This document shows positions 27,577-37,345 of a stretch of 64,000 bases of DNA, piece by piece (positions within the stretch are counted from its first letter, which is position 1; each line of letters begins with the position of its first letter). Below the pieces are notes generated by a model. That model did no database searches, had not been told where the DNA came from, and saw only the letters and a list, made by a program, of their open reading frames with translations. The translations under genes were made by a program, and so were the position numbers. The DNA comes from Janthinobacterium sp. SUN073 (lineage in GTDB: Bacteria > Pseudomonadota > Gammaproteobacteria > Burkholderiales > Burkholderiaceae_D). Where the stretch lies: contig NZ_JAPUBT010000007.1 in the NCBI RefSeq assembly GCF_030397665.1, forward strand, positions 1-64,000, given 5' to 3'.

Positions 27577-28173
27577 ATGCAAATAAGCACATCCCGTTTG
27601 GGCCGCTCCCTGGCTTGCGCCTGCCTGTGCGCCGGCCTGGCTCAAGCAGCGCTGGCCGTCGAGGTAGGCGGCGTCAAACTGGACGAGACCGTGCAGCTGG
27701 CCAGCCGCGAGCTGAAACTCAACGGCGCCGGCGTGCGCTACAAGGTCATCTTCAAGGTCTACACGATTGCGCTGTACCTGCCGGAAAAGAAAACCCAGCT
27801 GGCCGACATCCTGGCCCTGCCCGGGCCGCGCCGTCTGGAAATCGTCATGCTGCGCGACATCACTTCCGACGAACTGGGGCAAGCCTTCATGCAGGGCTTG
27901 AAGCGCAGCTCCGACCAGGCCGACCGCACGCGCCTGCTGAGCCAGACGATGCAGTTCGGCGCCATGTTCGCCATGGTGCCCGGCCTGAAAAAAGGCGACA
28001 TCCTGACCGTGGACTGGCTGCCGGAAGAGGGAACGTTGTGCAAGCTGAACGGCAAGCAGGTGGGCGACATGGTGCCGGACCTGGCCTTTTACAATGCGCT
28101 GCTGAAGATCTGGATCGGCGCCCATCCGGCCGACAGCTTGTTGCGCGCGCATTTGCTGGGCGATATGGCCTAA
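27577..28173 (+). CDS. Exported chalcone-isomerase-like protein
   Basis: 198 residues. A cleavable signal peptide (to about residue 27, ending A-L-A) is followed by the bacterial chalcone-isomerase-like domain: V-G-G-V-K-L-D-E-T near the start, G-A-G-V-R-Y-K-V-I-F-K-V-Y-T-I-A-L-Y-L-P, and W-I-G-x-x-P-A-D-S-L-L near the end. Bacterial members have no proven isomerase activity, and a fatty-acid-binding role is only inferred from plant relatives. A strong GGAGG precedes the start, and a DnaA box (27542-27550) lies just upstream. Confidence 0.85.
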   Translation: MQISTSRLGRSLACACLCAGLAQAALAVEVGGVKLDETVQLASRELKLNGAGVRYKVIFKVYTIALYLPEKKTQLADILALPGPRRLEIVMLRDITSDELGQAFMQGLKRSSDQADRTRLLSQTMQFGAMFAMVPGLKKGDILTVDWLPEEGTLCKLNGKQVGDMVPDLAFYNALLKIWIGAHPADSLLRAHLLGDMA

Positions 28174-28205
28174 AGCGGCCTGAAGCAAAACGCGGGCGTA
28201 AAAAA

Positions 28206-28223
28206 AGCCGGCGCAGGCCGGCT
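28206..28223 (-). terminator. Terminator of the small membrane-protein gene
   Basis: AGCCGGC-GCAG-GCCGGCT forms a perfect 7-bp stem followed on the minus strand by six T. It lies 25 bases beyond the stop codon of the gene at 28248-28553 and may also stop rightward transcripts from the chalcone-isomerase-like gene. Confidence 0.8.
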
Positions 28224-28247
28224 GGTCATGCTGCAACAAATTAGCGC

Positions 28248-28553
28248 TCAGGCGCGCGTCGACAGGGCGCGCAATTCAGCGGCATTGCTGGGCGACACGC
28301 CATCCATCTTGCCCAAGGTGCGCTGCAAGGCTTGCGCTTCGCGCATCTGCTGGCGCGCCAGGCGCTCTTCGCGGCTCAGCTTGGGACGCACCACCAGCAC
28401 CATGGCGCGGGCAATGCCCACCAGCAAAGGCTTGAACAGCAGGGCGAACGCGCCCACGGCGACGATCACCAGCACGAGTTGCAGGGCGTTCAGCAGGGAA
28501 ATCTCCAGCACGGGTGCGGATACTGCGTACAGGGCGGAGGCGAAGGTAGACAT
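28248..28553 (-). CDS. Small hypothetical membrane protein
   Basis: 101 residues from ATG 28553, with a GGAAC sequence upstream (a longer frame to 28604 lacks a better start). One long hydrophobic stretch (about residues 18-50, A-L-Q-L-V-L-V-I-V-A-V-G-A-F-A-L-L-F) is followed by a basic, helical tail (R-P-K-L-S-R-E-E-R-L-A-R-Q-Q-M-R-E-A). It is probably an inner-membrane protein with one or two spans and a cytoplasmic tail. I do not recognise the family. It has its own terminator and no close partner. Confidence 0.6.
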   Translation of the reverse strand: MSTFASALYAVSAPVLEISLLNALQLVLVIVAVGAFALLFKPLLVGIARAMVLVVRPKLSREERLARQQMREAQALQRTLGKMDGVSPSNAAELRALSTRA

Positions 28554-28745
28554 ACTGTTCCAGTGCATTATAGAATTTGCCAGTACTATAGTGCAGTGCA
28601 ACATATAAATCTAATTCCATTTCTTGATACCAATTATATGAATCGTGAATGGAAAACGGTAATATTTTTTGACGAGTGAAAATATTCGTGCGCGGCGCGG
28701 TTTACACTCTTACGTAATCAATTCAACTTTTATCTTGGGCTTTCC

Positions 28746-29726
28746 ATGAGTTTTCTGACGCTGGATCTGAACTTGCTGCGTGTTTTCGACGCCGTCATGA
28801 CGGAACAAAACCTGACGCGCGCAGCTGGCCACCTGGCGATGACGCAGCCGGCGGTATCGAACGCCATCAAACGCCTGCGCGAGAGCCTTGGTGACGAATT
28901 GCTGATCCGCACGGCATATGGCGTGAAACCCACGCCCCGCGCCGAAGCGCTGTGGCCATCCGTACGCTCAGCCCTGGCCAGCCTGGAAGCGGCTGTCACG
29001 CCGGAAACCTTCGACGTGTCGAAGACCCACGCCACTTTCCGCATGGCCATGGCCGATGCAACGGCCGCCTTCTGGCTGCCCTCGCTGATGCGCTCGATCG
29101 AACGGGAGGCACCGGGCGTCAACGTGCGCATGATGCCGCTGACCACGCGCGAGCCGCGCCCGATGCTGCTGCGTGGCGATATCGACCTGGCCGTGGGCTT
29201 CTTTCCCGGCGTGGCGGCACAATTGTCGAGCGAAACGGGTTCGCCCATCCGCCATGAGCGCCTGTATTCCGGCAAGTATGTGTGCGTGATGCGGCGCGGC
29301 CATCCGCTGGCCGACAAGGAATTGACTCTGGATAACTACTGCGCGGCGAACCATTTGTTGGTGAGCTTTTCCGGCCGCGCGCATGGCTTGATCGACGAAG
29401 CGCTGTCACAGATCCACCGCGAACGACGCATCTTGCTGACGGTCAACCAGTTCTTCACGGCCGGCAGAGTCGTCGCCAATTCCGACCTGATCACGGTCTT
29501 GCCGCGCCATTTGATCGCCTCGACGGGCATGACGGAGTCGCTGCTGTACAAGGATTTGCCATTGACCTTGCCGGCCGTCCACCTGGACATGCTGTGGCAC
29601 GAACGCGATGCCCGCAGCCCCGCCCACAAATGGCTGCGTAATCATCTGGAAAGCATGAACACGCCCACTTTACGGACGGCCACGGCGGCCGGCGGCGGCG
29701 TGGCGCCCAAGCCGCATATTGAATAA
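28746..29726 (+). CDS. LysR-family transcriptional regulator
   Basis: 326 residues. The N-terminal helix-turn-helix is clear (L-N-L-L-R-V-F-D-A-V, then L-T-R-A-A-G-H-L-A-M-T-Q-P-A-V-S-N-A-I-K-R-L). The rest is the periplasmic-binding-protein-like effector domain. The D-L-N-L-L start and M-T-Q-P-A-V-S-N-A form resemble the NodD/LinR-like branch acting on aromatic or xenobiotic catabolism. No co-regulated target is adjacent: upstream is a divergent small membrane gene and downstream a convergent chemoreceptor. The inducer is unknown. Confidence 0.9.
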   Translation: MSFLTLDLNLLRVFDAVMTEQNLTRAAGHLAMTQPAVSNAIKRLRESLGDELLIRTAYGVKPTPRAEALWPSVRSALASLEAAVTPETFDVSKTHATFRMAMADATAAFWLPSLMRSIEREAPGVNVRMMPLTTREPRPMLLRGDIDLAVGFFPGVAAQLSSETGSPIRHERLYSGKYVCVMRRGHPLADKELTLDNYCAANHLLVSFSGRAHGLIDEALSQIHRERRILLTVNQFFTAGRVVANSDLITVLPRHLIASTGMTESLLYKDLPLTLPAVHLDMLWHERDARSPAHKWLRNHLESMNTPTLRTATAAGGGVAPKPHIE

Positions 29727-29744
29727 ACCGTAGCCTGCTAAAAA

Positions 29745-29776
29745 AAACGCCTGATGATCTCTCATCAGGCGTTTTG
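29745..29776. terminator. Bidirectional terminator between lysR-type gene and chemoreceptor gene
   Basis: AACGCCTGATGA (29747-29758) and TCATCAGGCGTT (29763-29774) form a perfect 12-bp stem with a 4-base loop. Runs of A to the left and T to the right allow termination in both directions between the convergent genes. Confidence 0.85.
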
Positions 29777-31336
29777 CTATGCATGGTTGCTGGAGCGGTA
29801 ACCGATTCTGAAACCGCCCCAATGCTTGCCATCGACGTGGATGGGCACGGATAAATCGTGCATGACTTCGCCCGTGTCGCGTTTATAGGTTTGCAACAGG
29901 AAGGCCTTGGTATTGCTGCCGCAGCGCTTGCCCGTGCGGTCGCTGAAGATGCGCTTGGTGCGGTTATTCACCATATCGGTGGCGTAATCGCCCGTCAGCG
30001 GCTGGGAAAACTTCTTGTTGTGCGTTGGAAAGTATCCATTGTTGTCGACGGCGCCCGCATACGCCAGATGGGGTAATGCCGCCAGCACGCCTTCCTGCAG
30101 GTCCGGCAACACCTTGTCCGTAAACGCATCGAATTTCGTGTTGTGCTTGGGCGGATTGGTGTTCGGGATGGGCCGGTAGTGGCGATCGAACAGGGCTTCG
30201 CGCGTGATGCGCCCCGACGCGATCGCTTGCTCGAACAGTTTGCCCACCTCGCGCGCGGCGCGCTGGGCCGTCTCGCGGATTTCATCGTGCGGCGTGGCCA
30301 CGCTCGATTCGCCCAAAGCGCCGGCGATCGCCTCGGCCCGCTCTGCCAGGGCCATGGCCGACTGCGTGGCACGCGGCAATTCGACATTCGTCGACAGCAT
30401 GCTGTCGCGGATTTGCTCGATGGCGTCGGCGATCAGCTGCGTCGTCTCGACGTGTTCGCGCGAGGCGCGGGCGATTTGCCCGATCGCGTCCTCGGACTCG
30501 CCCGACGATTCCTCGATATGGCTGAGCGAGGCATGCACGCTTTCCACATTGCGCGCCGCTTCCGTCACGCCCGCCGCCAGCGAACTCATGCCACGCGCAG
30601 CTTTTTCCGACTGTTCATTGATTTCGCGCACCATCACGCTGATTTCATCGGAAGCTTCCTTGGTGCGCTGCGCCAATTGCCGCACTTCACCGGCCACCAC
30701 GGCAAAACCACGCCCATGTTCGCCGGCGCGCGCCGCCTCGATGGCGGCGTTCAGCGCCAGCAAGTTGGTGCGCGCGGAAATATCGGAAATGGCTTCCGTA
30801 AAGCCCGTGATGCGTTTGGATTTATCCTGCAAGCTCAGCATGGTGCTGGAGGCGCCTTGCGCTTCCTCGCGGGCCTTATTGATGCGGCGCAGCCCCTGAT
30901 CGACTTCGGCACGCGCCGCCACGCTTTCCACGCGCACGCCAGCGGCCACCTTGGCGGCCCGTTCCGCATTGGCGGCGATCTTTTCCGTCATCACGGCATT
31001 TTGTGCGGAACTGTCGGCGATGTCGCTGGCCGTGCGGACATCGAGTTCCACCTTCTGTTTGACGGAATCGACAAAATACGAGGTTTCCGCCGCGCCGATC
31101 ATGATGGCGTCGATGGCATTGCCCACCGTGTCGGCGAACTGGTGCAAGCCAGGCTCGCCGCGCGGACGGCTGGCGAACGCCAGCAGCGCCGCGCCGATGG
31201 CGGCAGCCACGCAGGCAATCAGATAAGGATGGTCGCCGCCCGACAGCAGCAGCAGATAGGCCAGGCAACAGGCCACGGCCATGGCCAGGATCGTGAATGC
31301 AAAGAAACGCACCAGCTGATGCTGCAACTGCTTCAT
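29777..31336 (-). CDS. Methyl-accepting chemotaxis protein with a C-terminal sensor domain
   Basis: 519 residues from ATG 31336. Two hydrophobic segments (about 12-34 and 40-57) with almost no periplasmic loop are followed by the MCP signalling domain, with the hairpin-tip signature [20 protein letters not shown]. The last 150 residues are a Cache-like sensory module ([12 protein letters not shown], then [11 protein letters not shown], then [11 protein letters not shown] and H-W-G-G-F-R-I-G-Y). The order is inverted relative to classical receptors: the sensor lies in the cytoplasm after the signalling domain. It should signal to CheA/CheW. The ligand is unknown. No che genes are nearby. Confidence 0.87.
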   Translation of the reverse strand: MKQLQHQLVRFFAFTILAMAVACCLAYLLLLSGGDHPYLIACVAAAIGAALLAFASRPRGEPGLHQFADTVGNAIDAIMIGAAETSYFVDSVKQKVELDVRTASDIADSSAQNAVMTEKIAANAERAAKVAAGVRVESVAARAEVDQGLRRINKAREEAQGASSTMLSLQDKSKRITGFTEAISDISARTNLLALNAAIEAARAGEHGRGFAVVAGEVRQLAQRTKEASDEISVMVREINEQSEKAARGMSSLAAGVTEAARNVESVHASLSHIEESSGESEDAIGQIARASREHVETTQLIADAIEQIRDSMLSTNVELPRATQSAMALAERAEAIAGALGESSVATPHDEIRETAQRAAREVGKLFEQAIASGRITREALFDRHYRPIPNTNPPKHNTKFDAFTDKVLPDLQEGVLAALPHLAYAGAVDNNGYFPTHNKKFSQPLTGDYATDMVNNRTKRIFSDRTGKRCGSNTKAFLLQTYKRDTGEVMHDLSVPIHVDGKHWGGFRIGYRSSNHA

Positions 31337-31539
31337 TTGTCCCCCGCTGCGCGAACCCGTCACGTCCCGCGAAAGGGACGTGCTGTAGCCGTATGCGGGT
31401 GGGCACGATTGCCCACCTTGCACCCTGAAGTGACCGTCTGCGCGGCGTTTCAGGCGGCTACTGGATAGCAGTGTGTAGTTCTACCCTACAACATTTGTTC
31501 CGATAGCTCAATCAGAAAAGTGGGGCGGCTACACCAAGG

Positions 31540-31995
31540 TCACTTAATTGGCAATTTGGTGGTGTTTTTGACCTCTTCCATGACGGCATAAGTGTGGGTT
31601 TCCCGCACACCTTTCTGCAACAGCGTCTTGCCCAGGAATTCGCGGTAGGCGGCCATGTCCTTGACGCGCGCCTTGACCAGGTAGTCGAAACCGCCAGCGA
31701 CCATATGACATTCCAATACCTCTGGAATGATTTGTACGCTATGCTTGAAGGCGTCGAACACTTCCGGTGTCGTGCGATCGAGCACCACTTCGATGAACAC
31801 CAGCAGCGAGACGTCGAGCAGCTGTGGGTTCAACTGGGCCGTATAGCCCATGATGTAACCGGATTCGTGCAATTTGCGCACGCGCTCCAGGCAGGCGGCC
31901 GGCGACAAGTTCACGCGCGCGGCCAGCTCCACATTGCTGATGCGTCCATCGCTCTGCAATTCCATCAAGATTTTCTTACTGATCTTGTCCAGCAT
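31540..31995 (-). CDS. Lrp/AsnC-family regulator, probable activator of putA
   Basis: 151 residues from ATG 31995 (M-L-D-K-I-S-K-K-I-L). The winged helix (G-R-I-S-N-V-E-L-A-A-R-V-N-L-S-P-A-A-C-L-E-R-V-R) and the RAM domain (G-G-F-D-Y-L-V-K-A-R-V-K-D) are complete. It is divergent from putA across a 208-base AT-rich region. PutA here lacks its own DNA-binding domain, and Lrp-type proteins (PutR/BkdR-like) control putA in other proteobacteria, so proline-responsive activation of putA is the likely role. Confidence 0.9.
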   Translation of the reverse strand: MLDKISKKILMELQSDGRISNVELAARVNLSPAACLERVRKLHESGYIMGYTAQLNPQLLDVSLLVFIEVVLDRTTPEVFDAFKHSVQIIPEVLECHMVAGGFDYLVKARVKDMAAYREFLGKTLLQKGVRETHTYAVMEEVKNTTKLPIK

Positions 31996-32203
31996 TCCTA
32001 TCACCCCCCAAATTAATATTATTTGGTTAAATTGTCGCATCAAAAACTATCTATTGATAGCCCCCTGTATTACCAGAATTAATCCATAAGAATCCCCTTT
32101 ACAATCGAATCATCTTAACGTCCGACTTTCTGTATTTTTTTGCACCAAAAAAGAGCAAGAATTGCGTCAGTTTTCGTCCCCCTTTTCCTTGTAAAGAGCA
32201 CTT
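31996..32203. promoter_or_regulatory. Divergent lrp-putA control region
   Basis: 208 bases between the divergent starts. The AT-rich stretch near 32,005-32,090 contains repeated TTAAT/ATTAA half-sites (AATTAATATTATTTGG, AGAATTAATCC) that could bind an Lrp-type octamer. Exact -10/-35 boxes were not resolved. Confidence 0.4.
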
Positions 32204-35200
32204 ATGCACCCTGCAGGCCCCTCGGCTTTTACCCCGATTCCTTTTGCTGCGTTCCAGGCAGAAATCCTGCCCGAAGCGACACCCCAACGCGCCGCCATCA
32301 CCACCGCCTATAGGCGCGATGAGGTTTCCGCCGTGCAGTGGCTGTTGCAACAAGTGCGCCCCAGCAGTACCGAAACGACGGCCGAGGGACAAGCGCTGGC
32401 ACACCGCCTCGTCTCGAACGTGCGCCACAAACGCACACGCGCCTCCGGCGTCGATGCGCTGATGCACGAGTTCTCGCTATCGTCGGAAGAGGGTGTTGCA
32501 TTGATGTGTCTGGCTGAAGCGCTGTTGCGTATACCCGACAGTCAAACGGCTGATCGCCTGATCGCCGACAAAATCAGCAAGGGCGACTGGAAGAAGCATC
32601 TGGGCGAATCGCCGTCGCTGTTCGTCAACGCGGCCACCTGGGGCTTGCTGATTACGGGCAAACTGGTCAGTACCAGCAGCGAATCGGGTCTCGGCTCGGC
32701 CATGACCAAGCTCATCGCCAAAGGCGGCGAACCGCTGATCCGCAAAGGCGTCGACCTGGCCATGCGCATGCTGGGCAACCAGTTCGTGACAGGGCAAACC
32801 ATCGAGGAAGCATTGAAGAACAGCCGCGAGAATGAAACGCGCGGCTACCGTTACTCGTACGACATGCTGGGCGAGGCGGCCCTGACGCAAGCCGACGCGG
32901 CCAACTACTATGCCTCGTACGAAACGGCGATCCATGCCATCGGCAAGGCGTCGAACGGGCGCGGTATCCGCAACGGCCCCGGCATTTCCGTGAAACTGTC
33001 GGCCCTGCACGCGCGCTACAGCCGCGCCCAGCGCGCCCGCGTCATGGAAGAATTGCTGCCGAAGGTCAAAGCGCTGCTGTTGCTGGCCAAACAGTACAAC
33101 ATCGGCTTCAACATCGATGCGGAAGAAACGGACCGTCTGGAACTGTCGCTCGACCTGATGGAAGCACTGGCTTTCGATGCGGACCTGGCCGGTTTCGACG
33201 GCATCGGCTACGTGGTGCAGGCGTATCAAAAACGCTGCCCCTTCGCCATCGATTTCCTGGTCGACCTGGCGCACCGCAGCGGCCGCAAGTTCATGGTGCG
33301 CCTGGTCAAGGGCGCGTATTGGGATGCGGAAGTCAAACGCGCGCAAGTCGATGGCCAGGAAGGCTATCCCGTCTACACGCGCAAGGTCTACACGGACGTC
33401 TCTTACCTCGTGTGCGCGCAAAAACTGCTGGCCGCCAGCAGCCTGATCTACCCACAATTTGCCACGCACAACGCGCAAACCCTGGCGACCATCTATACCT
33501 GGGCGAAGCGCGACGGCATTAGCGACTACGAATTCCAGTGCCTGCACGGCATGGGCGAGACCCTGTACGACCAGGTCGTCGGCCCCGACAATCTCGACAA
33601 GCCGTGCCGCATCTACGCACCCGTCGGCTCGCATGAAACCCTGCTGGCCTACCTGGTGCGCCGCCTGCTGGAAAACGGCGCCAATTCATCGTTCGTCAAC
33701 CAGATCGTCGATGAAAGCGTGGCCATCGATAGCCTGATCCGCGATCCGCTGGAACAGGCGCGCCTGCAGGGCGGCTTGCCGCACCCGTCGATCCCGTTGC
33801 CGCTGGACATGTTTGGCAGCGAGCGCAAGAATTCGGCCGGCCTGGACCTGTCGAATGAAGACACCTTGCGCACCCTGGCCACCGGTCTGGCACAGCAGCA
33901 ACAATGGCAGGCAGCGCCGCTGATCGATGGCGCCGTCAGCCTGAATGGCCCCACGCACATGCTGCACAATCCGGCCCAGCACGACGATGTCGTGGGCAAG
34001 GTCATGGAAGCAGGTCCGGCCGACGTGGAAACCGCCCTGGCCAGCGCCAGCGCGTATGCCATCGAGTGGCAAACCACCGAGCCTTCGGTCCGCGCGCAAG
34101 CGTTACAACGCGCGGCCGACCTGTTCGAAGAACACCATATCGAGCTGATGGCCCTGGCCGTGCGCGAAGCGGGCAAGTCCTTGCCGAACGCGATCGCGGA
34201 AATCCGCGAAGCCGTCGACTTCCTGCGCTACTACGCGGCGCAGGTGGAACACGCGCCGGCGACCCTGGCGCTCGGTCCCGTCACCTGCATCAGCCCGTGG
34301 AATTTCCCGCTGGCCATTTTTACAGGCCAACTGGCCGCCGCCCTGGCGGCAGGCAACGTGGTGCTGGCCAAGCCGGCCGAGCAAACGCCGCTGATCGCCC
34401 ACCGCGCCGTGCAACTGCTGCATGCGGCGGGCGTGCCGCGCGGTGCGCTGCAATTCCTTCCCGGCAGCGGAGAAGTCGTCGGCGCCGGCCTGTGCAATGA
34501 CGCGCGCGTGAAAGGCGTGATTTTCACGGGCTCGACGGAAGTGGCGCAATTGATCAACCGCAACCTGGCAGCGCGGGCCGTGGCCGAAGGCATCGACATT
34601 CCCCTGATCGCCGAAACGGGTGGCCAGAATGCCCTGATCGTCGATTCGTCCGCCTTGCCGGAGCAAGTGGTGCAAGACGTGATGTCGTCCGCTTTCGATA
34701 GCGCTGGCCAGCGCTGCTCGGCCTTGCGCGTGCTGTTCCTGCAAGCGGAAATCGCGGACAAGACCATCCACATGCTGAAAGGCGCCATGCAGGAATTGCG
34801 CGTTGGCAATCCTGACCGCCTGGCCACCGATATCGGTCCCGTCATCGATGCGGAAGCGCAAAGCAATCTGCTGGCGCACATCAACAAGATGAAAACCGTG
34901 GCCATCGATCACTATTCGCTCGATTTGCCGACCGTCAAAGGCACGTTCGTCGCCCCGACCGTGCTGGAAATCAAGTCGCTGGCGCAATTGACGCAGGAAG
35001 TCTTCGGCCCCGTGCTGCACGTGATCCGCTACAAGCGGGCCGAACTGCCGCAACTGGTGCAATCGATCAACGACAGCGGTTATGGCTTGACCCTGGGCAT
35101 CCATACGCGCATCGATGAAACCATCGATTTCATTACCAGACGCGCGCATGTGGGCAATATTTATGTGAACCGCAACATCGTCGGCGCCGTCGTCGGCGTG

Positions 35201-35857
35201 CAGCCGTTCGGCGGCGAAGGCAAATCGGGGACAGGTCCGAAAGCGGGCGGCCCCCTGTACCTGAAACGCCTGCAGCGCAATGCACCGGCCGGTGCGCAGC
35301 ACCAGCGCCAGGCGCCGCCAGCGCTCGATGCGCTGACCGTGTGGGCCAAGATGCATGGCCACGACAAGGTCGAGCAACTGGCGCAGGAATACGCACGCAC
35401 GACCTTGCTGGGCAGCACCACCGTCTTGCCAGGCCCGACAGGCGAGCGCAATACCCTGAGCTTTGCGGCACGGGGCACGATTCTGTGCGCGGCGGCCACC
35501 TCCGGCACCTTGATGAACCAGCTGGCGGCAGTCCTGGCCACCGGAAACCAGGCCCTGGTGCTGGCGCAATCGCCGGAGTTGATCCCGGGCGACTTGCCTG
35601 CGGCGCTGAAGGACCGCATCCAGGTCGTCAGCAGCCTGGAGTCGGTCAAGCATGATTTCCAGATCGCCATGATCGAGCCGAGCCTCGATGGCCAGCTCAA
35701 ACCGCTGCTGGCGGCCCGGGAAGGTGCCCTGGTGGGCACCATCGCCACCACGCAGGAGGGTATCATCCCCCTGTGGCGCCTGGTCGCTGAGCGGGCGCTG
35801 TGCGTGAATACGACGGCGGCCGGCGGTAACGCCAGTTTAATGATGTTAAGTGTCTAA
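32204..35857 (+). CDS. putA: Bifunctional proline dehydrogenase / glutamate-semialdehyde dehydrogenase
   Basis: 1217 residues. PutA oxidises proline to glutamate in two channelled steps, with FAD in the proline dehydrogenase barrel (about 180-480; motifs G-R-G-I-R-N-G-P-G-I-S-V-K-L-S-A-L and the later R-L-V-K-G-A-Y-W-D) and NAD in the aldehyde dehydrogenase domain (about 560-1010; I-A-E-T-G-G-Q-N-A and nucleophile Cys838 in G-Q-R-C-S-A). A C-terminal ALDH-fold-like domain completes this long type. The N-terminus starts directly with the arm region and has no ribbon-helix-helix, so it cannot repress itself as E. coli PutA does. Control probably falls to the divergent Lrp protein. Confidence 0.96.
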   Translation: MHPAGPSAFTPIPFAAFQAEILPEATPQRAAITTAYRRDEVSAVQWLLQQVRPSSTETTAEGQALAHRLVSNVRHKRTRASGVDALMHEFSLSSEEGVALMCLAEALLRIPDSQTADRLIADKISKGDWKKHLGESPSLFVNAATWGLLITGKLVSTSSESGLGSAMTKLIAKGGEPLIRKGVDLAMRMLGNQFVTGQTIEEALKNSRENETRGYRYSYDMLGEAALTQADAANYYASYETAIHAIGKASNGRGIRNGPGISVKLSALHARYSRAQRARVMEELLPKVKALLLLAKQYNIGFNIDAEETDRLELSLDLMEALAFDADLAGFDGIGYVVQAYQKRCPFAIDFLVDLAHRSGRKFMVRLVKGAYWDAEVKRAQVDGQEGYPVYTRKVYTDVSYLVCAQKLLAASSLIYPQFATHNAQTLATIYTWAKRDGISDYEFQCLHGMGETLYDQVVGPDNLDKPCRIYAPVGSHETLLAYLVRRLLENGANSSFVNQIVDESVAIDSLIRDPLEQARLQGGLPHPSIPLPLDMFGSERKNSAGLDLSNEDTLRTLATGLAQQQQWQAAPLIDGAVSLNGPTHMLHNPAQHDDVVGKVMEAGPADVETALASASAYAIEWQTTEPSVRAQALQRAADLFEEHHIELMALAVREAGKSLPNAIAEIREAVDFLRYYAAQVEHAPATLALGPVTCISPWNFPLAIFTGQLAAALAAGNVVLAKPAEQTPLIAHRAVQLLHAAGVPRGALQFLPGSGEVVGAGLCNDARVKGVIFTGSTEVAQLINRNLAARAVAEGIDIPLIAETGGQNALIVDSSALPEQVVQDVMSSAFDSAGQRCSALRVLFLQAEIADKTIHMLKGAMQELRVGNPDRLATDIGPVIDAEAQSNLLAHINKMKTVAIDHYSLDLPTVKGTFVAPTVLEIKSLAQLTQEVFGPVLHVIRYKRAELPQLVQSINDSGYGLTLGIHTRIDETIDFITRRAHVGNIYVNRNIVGAVVGVQPFGGEGKSGTGPKAGGPLYLKRLQRNAPAGAQHQRQAPPALDALTVWAKMHGHDKVEQLAQEYARTTLLGSTTVLPGPTGERNTLSFAARGTILCAAATSGTLMNQLAAVLATGNQALVLAQSPELIPGDLPAALKDRIQVVSSLESVKHDFQIAMIEPSLDGQLKPLLAAREGALVGTIATTQEGIIPLWRLVAERALCVNTTAAGGNASLMMLSV

Positions 35858-35881
35858 ATTTTAAGCAGGCAATTAGCGCGG

Positions 35882-35913
35882 AAGGGCAGAACCAGTGGTT
35901 CTGCCCTTTTTTT
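35882..35913. terminator. Terminator between putA and mtnN
   Basis: AAGGGCAGAACCA and TGGTTCTGCCCTT form a long near-perfect stem with a very short loop, followed by a T run. It lies between the convergent genes putA and mtnN and can stop both transcripts. Confidence 0.85.
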
Positions 35914-35932
35914 ATGCACGCTTGAATGAAAA

Positions 35933-36709
35933 TCAGCCAGCCAGGCGCTGGCATAGCTGCTGGATCACCGTGAACGCATACGGCGAAGCGACCGTTTGCA
36001 CGAAACGCATGAAGTCGACGGCCGCCTCTTCGTTGGCGTTGTCGGAAATGGTGCGCATGACCGTAAATGGCACGCCCAGTTCAAAACATACTTGCGCCAC
36101 GGCAGCGCCTTCCATCTCGACGGCCAGCAGGTCGGGGATATCCACTTTGAGCTGGTGCAGATGCGCGGCGCTGCTGATGAACTGGTCACCGCTGGCGATC
36201 AGGCCGCGGTGGACTTGCGCGTGCTGCAAGCCAAACGCCGCGATATCGGCCGCCTTGAGCACGCTGGAAACATCGTCACGCAGAAAATCTTCCGCGGCAG
36301 CTGCCAGTTGCGTGCTCAGTTCCAGGTCCGTGGCGAAGCGCTGCAGTCCCGTCAGCGGCACTTCGAAGCGGGGAAATAAAGGTCGGGCGTCCATATCGTG
36401 CTGCAGCAGCGCTTCGGCCACCACAATGTCGCCGACTTTCACGTGTTTATCCCCACTGCCGGCCACGCCGGTGAAGACGATGTGGGTAACTCCGTACTTT
36501 TCCACAAGGATAGAAGCCGTCATGGCAGCGGCAACCTTGCCCAGACGCGACAGGACGCACACAGCGTCGATATTCCACAGGGTCCCCAGGGTGTAGTCGC
36601 GCATGCCGTGCGAGCGCCTCTGGGGGCCTTGCATGGCTTCTACCAGCCCTTGCTGTTCTTCGTGCAAGGCACTGATGATGCCTAAACGCATTTTTTTGTG
36701 TGAATTCAT
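35933..36709 (-). CDS. mtnN: 5'-methylthioadenosine/S-adenosylhomocysteine nucleosidase
   Basis: 258 residues (start ATG 36709; ATG 36691 would begin M-R-L-G-I-I-S-A-L, the usual N-terminus, and is an alternative). The enzyme hydrolyses MTA and SAH to adenine plus the thioribose or ribosyl-homocysteine, recycling methyl-cycle products. The family motifs G-V-A-G, the substrate loop V-E-M-E-G-A-A and the catalytic S-D-N-A box are visible. Its promoter would lie at the edge of the DnaA-box-rich region. speD, whose polyamine pathway yields MTA, lies at the far end of the window. Confidence 0.92.
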   Translation of the reverse strand: MNSHKKMRLGIISALHEEQQGLVEAMQGPQRRSHGMRDYTLGTLWNIDAVCVLSRLGKVAAAMTASILVEKYGVTHIVFTGVAGSGDKHVKVGDIVVAEALLQHDMDARPLFPRFEVPLTGLQRFATDLELSTQLAAAAEDFLRDDVSSVLKAADIAAFGLQHAQVHRGLIASGDQFISSAAHLHQLKVDIPDLLAVEMEGAAVAQVCFELGVPFTVMRTISDNANEEAAVDFMRFVQTVASPYAFTVIQQLCQRLAG

Positions 36710-36829
36710 GCTGTTTTTACAGGTTTTTTGAATTGCCAGACGGTTGACAGGGTGAAAACAGCCGTTTCGGCGACTTTTCCACCGTTCGCGTTTGTTTCTG
36801 TGTTTTAAATAAAGATGTATACATAAAAA

Positions 36830-36866
36830 TAGTAGTGATAGTAAACGGCCATTTTTTTGTGGATAA
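36830..36866. promoter_or_regulatory. DnaA-trio-like tract plus DnaA box, module 1
   Basis: TAGTAGTGATAGTAAAC (36830-36846) is followed 11 bases later by the inverted DnaA box TGTGGATAA (36858-36866). Reading away from the box, the triplets appear as 3'-AAT/GAT-5' steps, the form described for DnaA-trios in basal origin unwinding regions. Confidence 0.55.
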
Positions 36867-37308
36867 GTCGGTATACCGCCGAAAAATCATCGACTTAGCG
36901 CACAAAAAAGTAGGCGCACAAGCATTGTATCTACGGAGGACTTGTTTGGGATAAAAATCGGGCTGTGGACAAAGATCGACTTTTCCCACATCTCATCCTG
37001 TGGATATGCAGGCACTTATCCACAGCAGCAAGCAAAAATCACGGGTTTTCTTGCTGTAGTGGCATGTTTGACGTGCTTCGTACGCTCAGATCCCTGTTTG
37101 GCAATCAAGTTTGGCAATTAAGCTTGAGCGACCACGGGCGCTGTTCTTTCGCGAACGTTGGCATCCAGGTGATTCCTGGAAGGCGGTTTGGCAGTGGGTC
37201 GCGCTGTCGCCGTTGGCTTTTTTTTTGGGATGCTTTTTGCATGCTTTTTGAAAATATCCCCGGACTTCCGCTTTTTTTGTCGGTTTACAATAGATCTATA
37301 TATAAAAA

Positions 37309-37345
37309 TAGTAGTAATAGTAAACGCGGTTTTTTCTGTGGATAA
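37309..37345. promoter_or_regulatory. DnaA-trio-like tract plus DnaA box, module 2
   Basis: TAGTAGTAATAGTAAAC (37309-37325) is followed 11 bases later by the inverted box TGTGGATAA (37337-37345). This is the cleanest of the three tracts and lies next to the run TATATATAAAAATAG, a good candidate melting site. Confidence 0.58.
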
